A stretch of DNA of 64,000 nt from Maribacter litopenaei (GCF_025244665.1 NZ_CP104205.1:3159001-3223000), one strand, 5' to 3'; shown: positions 9,528 to 20,016, counted from the stretch's first letter. Numbers and translations are program-made. The notes: generated from the sequence alone by a model not told the origin.

Positions 9528-9701
9528 AGTGAATCAATATTAAATCTAAAGTAATGCATTTAGGCATGCCATGTAAACCCATTTCAAGAAGTCATATGTT
9601 AAACTTTTCTTTAAAATGTACTCCATTTCCCTTTCCAAACCATCCAATGCAAAGCATTTGGGAATAGGATCAATTTCTATTTAAATTCTTTTTAAATTGA
9701 C

Positions 9702-9734
9702 GTTGTTGGATAAGGAATTTATTTTTCCAACGAC
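9702..9734 (+). promoter_or_regulatory. Inverted repeat in the leader of the FAD oxidoreductase gene
   Basis: GTTGTTGGA at 9702-9710 and TCCAACGAC at 9726-9734 pair with one mismatch (a G-T pair in RNA), 28 bases before the ATG. It could be a regulator site or a 5' UTR hairpin. The rest of 9528-9701 is AT-rich and shows nothing recognisable. Confidence 0.3.
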
Positions 9735-9761
9735 AAAATACAAACTAAAACCAACCTGCCC

Positions 9762-11106
9762 ATGCAGCACATCGTCATCATTGGTAACGGCATTTACGGG
9801 GTAACCCTTGCCCGACATGTTCGAAAACGCTCCGATAAAAAAATCACTGTCATTTCTTCCGAATCAGACTATTTCTTTTCCCGTACGGCCCTAATGTACG
9901 TGTATATGGGCCACATGAAGTTTGAACACACCCAACCGTATGAGAACAACTTCGGAAAAAAAATAGGATAGAATTGGTAAACGGCTATATTGAAAAGGTA
10001 CTTCCTGAGAAAAAAACGGTTTCCCTTTCCAATGGTGACCGAATAACCTATGATGCCTTGGTCATTGCCACAGGCTCCAAACCCAACAAATTTGGGTGGC
10101 CCGGTCAGGATTTGAAAGGTGTTCAGGGCCTTTACTCCAAACAGGATTTGGAGCAGTTGGAGAAAAATGCACCAAACAAAAATGTTTGCAAACGGGCAGT
10201 GATCGTAGGTGGCGGACTTATTGGTATCGAAATGGCGGAAATGTTGCGAAGCAGGGACATCCCGGTGACTTTTTTAGTGCGCGAGACCAGCTTACGGAAC
10301 GGGGTGTTGCCCAAGGGAGAATCGGAAATGATCAATGAACATATCCGGGAACACCATATCGATTTACGATTGGATACCAATTTGAAGGAAATTCTATCCG
10401 ACGAAAATGGCAAAGCAAAAGCCGTAGTGACGGATCGGGGCGAAACCATTGTATGTGATGTAGTGGGATTGACCGCTGGAGTTACCCCAAATATCGATTT
10501 TCTAAAAAATTCGGCATCGAACTGGGCAAAGGGGTCAAGGTAAACCGTTTGCTCCAAACTAATATTAAAGACATTTATGCCATTGGGGATTGTGCGGAAC
10601 AGTATGAGCCCATAGGATTAAGAAGGCCCGTTGAGGCCGTTTGGTATACGGGAAGGATGATGGGCGAAACCTTGGCGCAAACCCTATGCAGCAACCCTAC
10701 CGAATACAAACCCGGACATTGGTTCAACTCGGCCAAATTCTTGGACATTGAATATCAGACCTATGGGTGGGTCTTTAGTGAACGAAACAAAAAGGACTAC
10801 GAGGAACATTTCCATTGGAGGCATCCAAAGGAAAAACTATGTATCACTATTGCCTTACACAAAGACACGCATGAATTTTTGGGTATCAATAATTTCGGAA
10901 TACGATTGCGGCATGAACTATTTGACCGATGGCTCAATGAAAAGCGGTCTATAGAATATGTATTGGAGCATTTAAAGGATGCCAACTTTGACCCCGAGCT
11001 TTATGCCACTTATGAAGGTGCCATCGTCTCAAAATTCAATTCGGACTTTAATCAAAACATCCAGCCTAAAAAGAAAAGTTGGAAGCGAATTTTAAATCTA
11101 CACTAA
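9762..11106 (+). CDS. NAD(P)/FAD-dependent oxidoreductase, two frameshifts
   Basis: Pyridine-nucleotide-disulfide-fold flavoprotein of about 448 residues. It has an N-terminal FAD dinucleotide motif (IVIIGNGIYG), a mid-protein ATGSKPN, an NAD(P) dinucleotide motif VIVGGGLIGIEMAE, and a second FAD motif YAIGDCAEQ. The long C-terminal extension (WFNSAKFLDIEYQTYGWV onward) is unlike simple ferredoxin or nitrite reductases. Two single-base losses in A runs break it, at about 9960 (eight As, nine needed) and 10508 (CTAAAAAATTC, one A short). It directly precedes a membrane-bound iron-sulfur protein, so the two probably form one electron-transfer unit. The substrate is not recognisable. Confidence 0.85.
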
Positions 11107-11135
11107 ACCCAAACCAACACGATAAAACAACTTCA

Positions 11136-12719
11136 ATGAGCACTATAGATAAAAGCATGTCACTGGCCGGCGAACCCCCAAAGGCCCTGAACACCAACCG
11201 AGAAAATATCCGTTCTGATCGGAATGACCGGTTTGGGCATCCTTACTTTACAACTGTTCAATTTACAGTTGGGCAACAGTGCCCTTTGGCTAAGCTTATC
11301 ACTGCTGCTAATTTTCTTGGGTGTATTCCTATTTTCCCAAGCCGCCTATGCGCATAAATATGAAGGAATTAAAAACGATGGGGTGTGGTTCAAATCCATT
11401 TCGAGCAGGGGTATTACGGGCTGGCTGACCGGCATTGCGCTAACGGGATTTTATATTGTCCTTTATTTCTATCCGGAATATCCGGGTTTGGTTCAGGATG
11501 GCGACAACAAGGGATTGATTGCTCTGTTCGACCCACTAAGTAAGGCCTTGAGTGGAAACCCGGCCAGTCAGTGGTTTGTGTATGGCACTCTCTACACCCT
11601 GGGGATTTTAGCCTTCGGAATTAAATTCATGTGGAAATATAGACATAGTGGTTACCAAAGGTTGCGGACGCTAAGTGTTATGTTCTTCCAAACGGCCTTT
11701 GCCTTTATTATTCCAGAAATCATGGCGCGTTTGAACGGAGACCTCCCATATTACGACCTCAAGAACATGTGGCCACTCAACTATTACAATTTTGAGCGAT
11801 ATCGAATTAATGGATTTATCGATGCCGGGGATATCGGCTTGGCCATGTTGTTTTTCGGCATCCTTTCCATTTTTGTGATTTCCCCAATTCTCACATATAA
11901 ATTCGGGAAACGATGGTACTGCTCATGGGTCTGCGGTTGTGGTGCCCTGGCGGAAACGGTGGGGGCCCGTTTCGTCAATTGAGCGATAAATCCAAATTCG
12001 CCTGGAAAGTGGAACGCTGGGTAGTGCATAGCGTAGTGGTTTTTGTTACGCTAATGACCACGGCAGTTATCTATTCTTATTTGGGGAACGATACCAGCAA
12101 ATACTGGTTGACCAAAACAACATTTCTCATAGGTGTATCCGTAATACTAACCTTGGTTTTCGCTTGGGTAATGATCTTTAAAAGGGACCAACTACAAAAG
12201 GACGCCCGATACGGTGCCATTGGCTATTTTACAATTATTGCGGTGTTGACCGCCATGCACTTTTTTAGTGGGGACGGAAATATTTTTCTTTTCAAGTCCA
12301 ACACTTTGAGAACTACCTACAGCTTTTTGATAGGAAGTATTTTTTCCGGGGTGATTGGAACAGGCTTCTACCCCATTTTTGGTAGCAGGGTATGGTGTCG
12401 CTTCGGATGTCCTATGGCAGCTATTCTAGGCTTTCAACAACGATTATTTTCAAAATTTAGGATAACCACCAACGGGGGCCAGTGTATTTCCTGTGGCAAT
12501 TGTTCCACCTATTGTGAGATGGGTATCGATGTGCGTGCCTACGCCCAAAAAGGAGAGAACATTGTCCGTTCCAGTTGTGTGGGTTGCGGTATCTGCTCAG
12601 CGGTTTGTCCCCGTGGCGTTCTTAAATTGGAGAACGGGCCGCAAGAAGGTAGAATCAATCCTACCGAAGTGCTTTTGGGCAATGATGTGGACTTGATGGA
12701 TTTGGTAAATAAGAAGTAG
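11136..12719 (+). CDS. Membrane 4Fe-4S ferredoxin-type protein (NapH/NosR-like), two frameshifts
   Basis: Polytopic membrane protein of about 527 residues with at least five hydrophobic segments. Cys motifs WYCSWVCGCG and WCRFGCPMA resemble those of NapH/NosR/CcoG electron-transfer proteins. The C-terminal ferredoxin domain has two 4Fe-4S sites (CISCGNCSTYC and CVGCGICSAVCP). Frames break near 11210 and at about 11962, where a G run before CCCGTTTCG is one base short. It follows the FAD oxidoreductase by about 30 bases and is probably its membrane electron partner. Downstream are two GT2 glycosyltransferases, possibly a separate unit after the hairpin at 12724. Physiological reaction unknown. 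Confidence 0.83.
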
Positions 12720-12723
12720 TTCT

Positions 12724-12757
12724 TCAATAACCATCCCAAAAGATGGTAAGTTATTGA
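12724..12757 (+). other. Strong inverted repeat after the iron-sulfur gene
   Basis: TCAATAAC (12724-12731) and GTTATTGA (12750-12757) pair perfectly, with an inner CATC/GATG stem around CCAAAA. Directly after it comes TACTTTTG (12758-12765), a TAnnTTTG-type -7 box that could start the glycosyltransferase pair. No long T tract follows, so this is either a weak terminator or a promoter-proximal site. Confidence 0.4.
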
Positions 12758-12811
12758 TACTTTTGCGACCAAATTACCTTTAGATGGTTAACCGCCTTTT
12801 CAATTAAGATA

Positions 12812-13501
12812 ATGACGGACATAAAAGTTATTATTCCCGCCTTCAATGAAGCAGATTCCATTGCGCACGTTATCCATGACCTTCCAAAATCGGTTTCCGA
12901 AATAATAGTTATTAACAATGCATCTACCGATGCAACTGTTGAAAACGCCCGTGCAGCTGGGGCTACGGTGCTTACCGAGACCAAAAAAGGGTATGGATAT
13001 GCCTGTCTTTGCGGAATGGATTACATCGACAAACAATCCAAACAACCGGATATTATCGTATTTATCGACGGAGACTATTCCGACTATCCTGAAGAATTGG
13101 ATAAGGTTGTAGCTCCCATTATTGAAAACGATCTTGATTTTGTTGTAGGGGCGAGAAAAAAAAGTTTGCGGGAGGGAGGTTCCATGACCCCGCAACAGGT
13201 TTTTGGCAACCAATTGGCCACATTTTTAATGCGATTATTTTTTGGGTCGAAATTTACGGATTTAGGACCTTTTAGGGCGATAAAATACGAAAGTCTCAAA
13301 GAATTAAAAATGGAGGACAAAACGTACGGATGGACGGTGGAAATGCAATTGAAAATTTTGCGAAAAAAAATGGCATATACCGAAGTACCAGTACGTTACA
13401 AGAAAAGAATTGGTGTTTCAAAAGTGTCCGGTACGGTAAAAGGTACTATCTTTGCCGGAGTAAAAATATTGGGTTGGATCTTTAAATACAGTTTAAAATA
13501 A
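12812..13501 (+). CDS. GT2 glycosyltransferase (dolichyl/polyprenyl-phosphate type)
   Basis: 229-residue GT2 enzyme of the DPM1-like branch, which moves a sugar from a nucleotide to a polyprenyl phosphate. Visible motifs are VIIPAFNEADSI, VINNASTDAT, FIDGDYSDYPEE (the DxD metal site) and the C-terminal ETKTYGWTVEM-type acceptor region, read here as DKTYGWTVEMQL. There are no transmembrane segments except possibly a short C-terminal amphipathic stretch. It ends two bases before the start of a large membrane GT2, indicating translational coupling. The pair may build an exported polysaccharide or a glycolipid. Confidence 0.87.
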   Translation: MTDIKVIIPAFNEADSIAHVIHDLPKSVSEIIVINNASTDATVENARAAGATVLTETKKGYGYACLCGMDYIDKQSKQPDIIVFIDGDYSDYPEELDKVVAPIIENDLDFVVGARKKSLREGGSMTPQQVFGNQLATFLMRLFFGSKFTDLGPFRAIKYESLKELKMEDKTYGWTVEMQLKILRKKMAYTEVPVRYKKRIGVSKVSGTVKGTIFAGVKILGWIFKYSLK

Positions 13502-13502
13502 T

Positions 13503-14987
13503 ATGGCACTTACCATCTCTTACATTATCATCGCAATCTATAGTATTGCACTGCTGTTGATCTTCTTTTACAGTTTGGCACAATTGAACCTATTGGTCAA
13601 TTACCTTTCCCAAAAAAGAAAGAACCAAACGGCTCCAAAATTCAACTTGATGAATCCAAAGGAAATCCCCTTTGTGACCATTCAGCTTCCCGTGTACAAC
13701 GAGGAATATGTAATGGAGCGTTTGTTGGAAAACATAGCCAAAATTGAATACCCAAAAAGCAAGTTGGAAATTCAAGTGTTGGACGACTCTACGGATGACT
13801 CCGTAGCGGCCACCGCACAACGTATTTCTGAACTTCAGGAAACGGGGTTGGACATTCAGCACATTCGTAGAACGGATAGAACGGGCTTTAAGGCCGGTGC
13901 ACTTAAAGAAGGACTTAAGATTGCCAAAGGCGAGTTCATTGCCATTTTTGATGCCGACTTTATGCCGTCTGCTGATTGGTTAAAGAAAACCGTTATCTAT
14001 TTTAAGGACCCGGAAATTGGCGTGGTACAGACCCGTTGGGGCCACCTGAACCGTGACTATTCTACCCTGACCAAAATACAGGCCTTTGCCTTGGATGCCC
14101 ACTTTACTTTGGAGCAAGTAGGTAGAAACGCTAAAGGACACTTTATCAACTTTAACGGTACCGCTGGTATCCGGAGGAAACAAACCATTTTGGATGCCGG
14201 TAACTGGGAAGGTGATACCTTGACCGAGGATTTGGATTTGAGCTACCGTGCCCAATTAAAGAACTGGAAGTTTAAATATTTGGAGGACGTTGAGACGCCT
14301 GCCGAACTTCCCGTAGTAATCAGTGCGGCACGTTCGCAGCAGTTCCGTTGGAATAAGGGCGGTGCGGAAAACTTTAGAAAGACCGTTTGGAGCGTAATCA
14401 GCGCCAAGAACATTCCGTTTAAGACCAAGTTTCATGGGGTGATGCACTTGTTGAACAGTAGTATGTTCCTTTGTGTGTTTACCGTGGCCTTGTTGAGCAT
14501 TCCTATGTTGTACATCAAAAACATGTATGGCCATTTGGCATGGGTATTTGAGGCGACCAGCTTCTTTATCCTTAGTACCATCATCCTTTTTATCTGTTAT
14601 TGGTTTACGTACAAGAGCGTACAGGGCAGTAGTTTTGACAATTTTGTGGACTATATAAAACTGTTCTTTACCTTTTTCTCGGTAGCCTTGGGCTTCTCCT
14701 TGCACAACTCCATTGCGGTGCTGGAAGGCCATATGGGTAAGCGAAGTGAATTTGTCCGTACCCCTAAGTTTAATATCAATAACCTCACCCAAAGCTGGAA
14801 GGGCAACAAGTACTTGGCCAAGAAACTGTCTCCCAACATGATCTTGGAGTTCGCCTTAATGCTGTATTTCCTTTTTGGCATGTACAGTGCGGTCCCATTA
14901 AACGATTTTGGGCTGTTTCCGTTCCACTTTATGTTGTTCCTTGGATTTAGCTTTGTCTTCTTTAAAAGCTTAACGGCCAGGGCATAA
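13503..14987 (+). CDS. Cellulose-synthase-like membrane GT2 glycosyltransferase
   Basis: 494 residues. One N-terminal membrane helix is followed by a cytoplasmic GT2 domain with VTIQLPVYNEEYVMERLLE, VLDDSTDDS, IFDADFMPS (DxD), TLTEDLDLSYRAQ (the TED catalytic site) and QQFRWNKG (the QxxRW acceptor-site motif). About four more membrane helices follow. This layout belongs to processive or glucomannan/ceramide-type synthases of the CESA superfamily. Coupled to the smaller GT2 just upstream and closed by a clear terminator at 15012. The product polymer or lipid cannot be told from sequence; secreted glycan or glycolipid synthesis is the best guess. Confidence 0.87.
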   Translation: MALTISYIIIAIYSIALLLIFFYSLAQLNLLVNYLSQKRKNQTAPKFNLMNPKEIPFVTIQLPVYNEEYVMERLLENIAKIEYPKSKLEIQVLDDSTDDSVAATAQRISELQETGLDIQHIRRTDRTGFKAGALKEGLKIAKGEFIAIFDADFMPSADWLKKTVIYFKDPEIGVVQTRWGHLNRDYSTLTKIQAFALDAHFTLEQVGRNAKGHFINFNGTAGIRRKQTILDAGNWEGDTLTEDLDLSYRAQLKNWKFKYLEDVETPAELPVVISAARSQQFRWNKGGAENFRKTVWSVISAKNIPFKTKFHGVMHLLNSSMFLCVFTVALLSIPMLYIKNMYGHLAWVFEATSFFILSTIILFICYWFTYKSVQGSSFDNFVDYIKLFFTFFSVALGFSLHNSIAVLEGHMGKRSEFVRTPKFNINNLTQSWKGNKYLAKKLSPNMILEFALMLYFLFGMYSAVPLNDFGLFPFHFMLFLGFSFVFFKSLTARA

Positions 14988-15011
14988 TTAAACCTAGTGT
15001 ATAAAGAATTT

Positions 15012-15038
15012 AAGGACGGCAATCGCCGTCCTTTTTTT
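15012..15038 (+). terminator. Rho-independent terminator after the CESA-like gene
   Basis: AAGGACGGC and GCCGTCCTT form a perfect 9-bp stem around AATC and run into seven Ts. It separates the glycosyltransferases from the AT-rich restriction-modification insert. Confidence 0.93.
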
Positions 15039-15147
15039 GTTAATTTATTTATTATTTGGCAGGCTAGAATTTTATAATCGCTGTATTTTTATAGATTTGG
15101 CTAAATCAGCAGCTAATCAACAATAAGACACCAAAGTAAACTTTGAT

Positions 15148-15906
15148 ATGAATAAATTGAATATTGCGGATGTCACCACATATGTGGAGAAAAATATTGG
15201 AGATTTTCATTCTAAAAGAATAGAAAAGCTCGGAGGACTCAAATTAAAGACAGTTCTTAAAAGAAAAAATCCTTACTTATTTAAAGCCAAAAACATTCTA
15301 ACGGCGCAAGATTTAATAAAAGCAATTGTAGATGCCTATATATCTTCGAGTGAAGAGGGGATTTTCGGAAATTGGTTAGAAGGACTTGCTATTCACGTTA
15401 ATAGCTTAGTTTATGGAGGAAGGAAATCAGGAATCCCAGGGATTGATTTAGAGTTCAACAAGCTTGACGAAAGGTTCATAGTATCTATCAAATGCTGGAT
15501 CGGACTGGGGAAATGACAGTCAAATTAAAAAAATGGTTGACCACTTTAATTCAGCAAGAAGGGTATTAAAAACTTCGGAGCCAAAATAAGTGTTACAGCG
15601 GTAAATGGATGTTGTTATGGCAAAACAACTCCCCGTAACCATTATAAAAAGAAAGGTGATTATTTTAAATATTGTGGTCAAGTATTTTGGGAGTTCATAT
15701 CTGGTAATAAAGAACTATACAAAGAAATTGTTGAACCTCTTGGACATCTTGCCCACGAAAAAAACGATGATTATGAAATTTCCTATGCGAAAAAAATAAA
15801 TATGTTCACTAAAGAATTGACGGAAGAATTCTTTACTGACATGGGTGATATTGATTGGGACAAACTGCTTGAGTTTAATTCCAAAGGAACTACCAAAAAT
15901 GATTAA
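15148..15906 (+). CDS. PmeII-family type II restriction endonuclease, two frameshifts
   Basis: About 252 residues when the frames are joined. The N-terminal part has FGNWLEGLAIHVN and the acidic segment SGIPGIDLEF leading to FIVSIKC, consistent with a PD-(D/E)xK-like nuclease core (E, then D, then a Lys after a beta-strand). The C-terminal half carries VNGCCYGKTTP, YFKYCGQVFWEFISGN and EPLGHLAHEKN, which I recognise from endonucleases annotated as PmeII family. Breaks occur near 15490 (SIK to GSDWGNDSQIKK) and 15583 (KTSE to GAKISV). Codons are AT-rich relative to flanking genes. It is tail-to-tail with a cytosine methyltransferase, its probable partner. Recognition site not predictable here. 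Confidence 0.8.
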
Positions 15907-15908
15907 CG

Positions 15909-17331
15909 CTAAGCCTCAATAAGAGAGTACTTTTTCTCAAACTTCTGAATTGATTTTTCGAAATCAATCTTCCATTCCTTATCATTTGTACGCTTGTAAC
16001 GAGAATATGAAAATCCATCAAAAGTTGAAATTTCGTCTCCGTTTAGAAGTTTTCTAATATGTAATCCTATTGCCCTTCCCAAACCAACGGGCACTGCATT
16101 TCCAATCTGCTTATATTTATCGCGAATACTACCTTGAATATCCCAATCTTCGGGAAACTCCTGTATTCTTTTGTATTCTTGAACACTTAAGGGCCTATTT
16201 TCCTCGGGATGAGCTAAATCTGTCGCTGGCATTGCGGGGTGAGTTACTAAGGTGGGACTAGGCTTATTCCAATGAAGTCTTCTTAAAAAACCAGTCTTAC
16301 CACCTCCGAGAAAAATAGGATTTGCCCATCGCCTCTCTTTGCAAATCATCTGGTAAATTTCTCCAATTCTCTCCTGATTTCAATAATCGATAATATTTTA
16401 ATCTTTTTTCAGGAAAAGCTATATGCTCCGCATTTTCAGGAAGAAGATTTTTCACAGCTTGTTTAAATGTCTTCCATTTCGGTAAACCAAAACTGGAATT
16501 CTCAGAATTAGTTGGTTCCAAATATGGTGGTCTAATACCATCTCTTGAACAAATTATCACCACTCTCTCTCGTTTTTGAGGGGTTCCAAAATTGGCAGCA
16601 TTGTATAGATTAAAACTTACTGCATAACCCGCATTTTCAAGTCTATTTAATATTTCGTGCAGAGCACCTCCGGGTAATTCATCAACCGTCAAATTTGGAA
16701 ATCCCTCACCTCTTTGATTATGTGGTCGATGCTTAAGAGGGGCGGATAAAAGTCCACGGACATTTTCTATAACAGCATACTTCGGATTAAGCCCAATAAC
16801 CATATCAATAAACGAAAGGAAAACATTTCCTCTTTCGTCTTCAAATCCTTTCCGATTACCTGCAGTACTAAAAGCTTGGCATGGCGGACCTCCAACAACA
16901 AGGTCTATTTCATCTGTTTTATTCAGTCCAGAAATCTCCCGAACAGTTTCAGGTGAAAACTCTCTAATATCTCCTACCAATGCAATCTCAGGTCTATTTT
17001 TTACAATTGTCTTTCTACAAGCATTATCTATTTCACTAGCGAAGAGTGTTTGAAAACCTGCTTGCTCAAGTCCGATATCCATACCCATAGCTCCGCTAAA
17101 AAAACTAATTGCAATAGGTTTATCTGATTTTTTTGGTGTACCCAAACCGTAAAAAAGTTGATCCTCCGCAACACCCGCACTTGTTGAAGAACAAAATTCA
17201 TCTAAATCAGCTTCATTAATTATCCATGATTTCCCGACCATTTCAGCTTTTACCTTTCCATCTCGGCATAAATTTCGAACTTGCTGGGGGGTAATTTGAA
17301 GGATTTCAGAAACTTCTTTTACGCTTAACAT
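15909..17331 (-). CDS. DNA cytosine-5 methyltransferase with N-terminal HTH, frameshifted
   Basis: About 474 residues. Residues 1-48 form an excisionase/MerR-like winged helix ([25 protein letters not shown]). The methyltransferase then shows the AdoMet motif [18 protein letters not shown], motif [19 protein letters not shown] with the catalytic Cys, ENVRGLL (motif VI), QKRERVVI (motif VIII) and, after the break, [12 protein letters not shown] (motif X). The frame changes near 16320, where a G-rich run joins KSYF to [12 protein letters not shown]. Modifies cytosine to protect DNA from the convergent endonuclease, whose stop lies only a few bases away. The HTH may let it repress its own promoter (inference). 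Confidence 0.92.
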
Positions 17332-17456
17332 GGTACTTGTTTTGTTTTCGCTTTCGAAATTATAAAAAGTACCTTCTCAATCAAAAAAAGTTATTAAAAA
17401 CTACTCACAAAATTTTCAAAGGTACATTAAGTTGAAAAACTAAATTACGTGTACTT
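17332..17456. promoter_or_regulatory. Cluster of GTAC-centred motifs upstream of the methyltransferase
   Basis: GGTACTT (17332-17338), its reverse complement AAGTACC (17367-17373), GGTACAT (17421-17427) and TGTACTT (17450-17456) lie within 125 bases of the methyltransferase start, along with the palindrome TTTCGAAA (17352-17359). Repeated spaced motifs in front of a gene with its own HTH suggest operators. The remaining bases to 17592 are AT-rich with no gene. Confidence 0.35.
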
Positions 17457-17592
17457 TAATAAGACAATATGGATTTATAGATTTTTTAATACAATCGTCT
17501 CCCCTCTAAATAATAAGTAAATTATCAATCACATCTACTACTAAGTTTTTCATTATATTTCCCTTTAATTCAGATAACAATCCAACCATATC

Positions 17593-19174
17593 ATGAAAAA
17601 CATAGTGCCATTCGCCACATCCATCTTTACCCTCTTTTTAATCGTAACCGTTGGAACGCAATGCTTTGCACAGGAAAATTGGGCCGCTAAAGTGGACAAG
17701 AGCAAACAGGAACGTATAATCATTACCACAGACTTGGAAATTGACGACATGAACGGGCTTATCCTAAGCCTTATGTATGCGGATCAGTATGACCTTGCCG
17801 GTATCGTATGGATCCTCGGGCATGTACCATTTTAATGGTGATAACGGGCAGCATACGCTAGGTGAGATTACCCCTAATTTTAGGTGCAATACCCAGCATT
17901 GCGAACATCGGGTAGAGTCGGCAGCGGATCTCACCGAGTATCGACCTGTAGACCCTACTTGGTTGGGGAGTATCGTGGATTATTATGAAGCAGATTACCA
18001 ATTAATGAGCAAAAACAACCCCAACTACCCTACTCCGGAATACATTAGAAGTATCTCTAAAGTAGGCAATATTGAATTTGAGGGTGATTACCGTTTTGAA
18101 ACCGAAGGTTCCAAATTGATCGAGGACCTCATCATGGAAGATGATATGCGGCCGCTACACATTCAACACTGGGGCGGTATCAATACGACGGTACGTGCAC
18201 TGTATTCAATCTATGAGCAATACCATGGAACCCCGGAATGGGAAAAAGTATTAGAAAAAGTAGTAGCTAAGGTTCGTTTTCGAGGTAGTGGCGAGGACAA
18301 TTGCCGCGCCGATAACAAGATTGACGAGATGTTCCCCGGTTTGCAGGATTTGGGCTATGGTCAGGGCTTCTTTAGTCATGGTTCCTTCTTTGCGGCCAGC
18401 TATAATTCCCCCGGACGAGTAGCCGATGAACTGCAGCCCTATCTCCATGCCGATTTCATCTTGGACGCTTACAAAAAAGGGCATGGGAAACTACCTAGTG
18501 AAATTTGGTTGATGGGTGAGGGCCGTGCCATTTACGGCGAACCGATTATCTACAACTACGGATTGATCACCTAAATGAACTGGGCAAAATCCGCCGAACT
18601 GGGTTGGGAATCGGATGCCCTCAAGACTTTTGAGCGGGCGGATTTTAAACCCAATGACTGGAGCATCTGCCAATTCGGTTGTGCCTCCTATATAGACATA
18701 GGGTTGCGTACTGAAATTACGAACAGGGTCGGAGGATTCAATTTTGGACCTAACCCGGAACCTGCGTCTTTCCATGAAAGTGATCGTTATACCATTATCA
18801 TGTGGGAGGAACTAGCGGCCCGTGCCGATTGGGCAATAGAAGAACCTGAAAATTGCAACCATGCGCCAATCGTAAGTGCAGAAACACTGGATTTAAGTGC
18901 CAAACCTGGTCGAACAGTATCGCTTTCCGGTACCGCCACAGATCCGGATGGGAATGAGCTTACGGCGACATGGTGGGTACCCGCTTTCTCCTGTACGTAC
19001 AAGGAAGGCAAGGCGGAAGGTTTATCGGTTTCATCAGAATCTGGCTGGAACACGGAATTCACCATCCCAAAAGACGCCAAGAAAGGAGATACGTTTTTAG
19101 TCAACCTTGAAGTAAAGGATAACGCAACAAGACCCATGACCCGCTTTGCGCAATATGTGATTACTACAAGGTAG
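17593..19174 (+). CDS. Exported DUF1593 (nucleoside-hydrolase-like) protein, one frameshift and one in-frame stop
   Basis: About 526 residues. The signal peptide ends CFAQ. The N-terminal domain has RIIITTDLEIDDMNGL, the Asp-rich calcium-site style motif of inosine-uridine hydrolase folds, as in DUF1593 proteins of plant- and alga-degrading bacteria. The C-terminal part has an Ig-like sandwich (SLSGTATDPDGNELTATWWV). Around 17805 the frame shifts (GIV to YGSSGMYHF, explained by loss of a TA repeat). At 18572-18574 a TAA interrupts an otherwise continuous frame before MNWAKSAELGW. Both look like sequence errors, because the protein is conserved on either side. Probably acts on released sugar or nucleoside moieties outside the cell; the true substrate is unknown. 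Confidence 0.78.
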
Positions 19175-19331
19175 AAACAATAAAAAGTAGGATTTTACAA
19201 TTACCTCTTAGGTAGCGGATTATACGTTTTTAACTATATTCCCATAAATATCCATGCTACCATCCATTGGCATGTCCTTTAAAAATAGTTACTGAATTTA
19301 GTAAGGCTGCAAACGCTAGGTAGAACCAAAA

Positions 19332-19958
19332 ATGACAGAAAAGACTATAATTACACAGGCACTCCATTATTTGAGCCCGGATTTGGTTTCAGAAATATCA
19401 GCATCGGCAATAATTAAAGAAATTCCAAAGGATAATGAAATTTTAAGGGAGGGACAATACGTAAAAGTGATCCCCATAGTATTGGAAGGACTCATTAAGG
19501 TTTTTACGAGACATAAGGACAAAGAACTGCTATTGTACTACATAAGGCCCAAGGAAAGCTGCATCATGTCCTTTTCTGCCAGCTTAAAAAACGAACCCAG
19601 CAAAGTGTTCGCCATAACCGAAGAGGACACTACGGCCCTGTTATTGCCAGTGGACAAGGTATCTGACTGGATCAATCAGTTCCCTGACATAAACACTTTA
19701 TTCTTTCAGCAATATAATCTGCGATATAGCGAATTACTGGACACCATTCACCATGTGCTCTTCGATAAAATGGATCAGCGCTTATTGGACTATTTAAAAG
19801 AAAAGGTTCGAGTGACGAACAACAACCCTTTAAAACTTTCCCATAGACAAATAGCCGATGAATTAGGGACAGCACGGGAGGTAATTAGCCGAACCATGAA
19901 GAAATTGGAAACGGAAAACTTGGTAAAACAACTTGCAAACGGTATTGAAATCTTGTAG
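19332..19958 (+). CDS. Crp/Fnr family transcription regulator
   Basis: 208 residues. The N-terminal cyclic-nucleotide-binding-type beta-barrel (ILREGQYVKVIPIVLEGLIKVF) lacks an obvious cAMP-binding RSA motif and has only one Cys, in SCIMSF at about residue 77, so an iron-sulfur sensor is unlikely. The C-terminal HTH_Crp reads LSHRQIADELGTAREVISRTMKKLE, with the E-x-x-S-R type recognition helix that contacts GTGA-like half-sites. A perfect palindrome GTGAC-TTTG-GTCAC starts three bases after its stop and controls the next genes. A near copy lies before the persulfide dioxygenase gene at 25904. Likely a regulator of sulfur or persulfide stress genes (inference from targets). Confidence 0.92.
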   Translation: MTEKTIITQALHYLSPDLVSEISASAIIKEIPKDNEILREGQYVKVIPIVLEGLIKVFTRHKDKELLLYYIRPKESCIMSFSASLKNEPSKVFAITEEDTTALLLPVDKVSDWINQFPDINTLFFQQYNLRYSELLDTIHHVLFDKMDQRLLDYLKEKVRVTNNNPLKLSHRQIADELGTAREVISRTMKKLETENLVKQLANGIEIL

Positions 19959-19960
19959 TG

Positions 19961-20004
19961 GTGACTTTGGTCACTGCACAGGTGAAAAAGGGTCGATACA
20001 TTTG
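19961..20004 (+). promoter_or_regulatory. Crp/Fnr operator and -7 box, class II arrangement
   Basis: GTGACTTTGGTCAC at 19961-19974 is a perfect 5-4-5 palindrome. TACATTTG at 19997-20004 matches the -7 consensus TAnnTTTG. The palindrome centre lies 29.5 bases before the box, i.e. close to -41.5 from the predicted start, the usual position for activation by Crp/Fnr proteins. The same spacing is found at 25823-25866. Confidence 0.7.
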
Positions 20005-20016
20005 ACATAAAGAATC

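Noticed and set aside
9951..10515. Programmed ribosomal frameshifting at A runs in the FAD oxidoreductase
   Set aside because: The A runs look slippery, but similar breaks occur in about 25 unrelated genes, including C and G runs. Sequence error explains all of them.
15148..17331. Integrated mobile element carrying the restriction-modification genes
   Set aside because: No integrase, transposase, terminal repeats or target-site duplication was found; composition alone is not enough.
19260..19310. A third Crp/Fnr palindrome upstream of the regulator's own gene
   Set aside because: TTACT-N6-AGTAA is present, but it lacks the GTrAC half-site and the 4-base spacer of the two matching sites.
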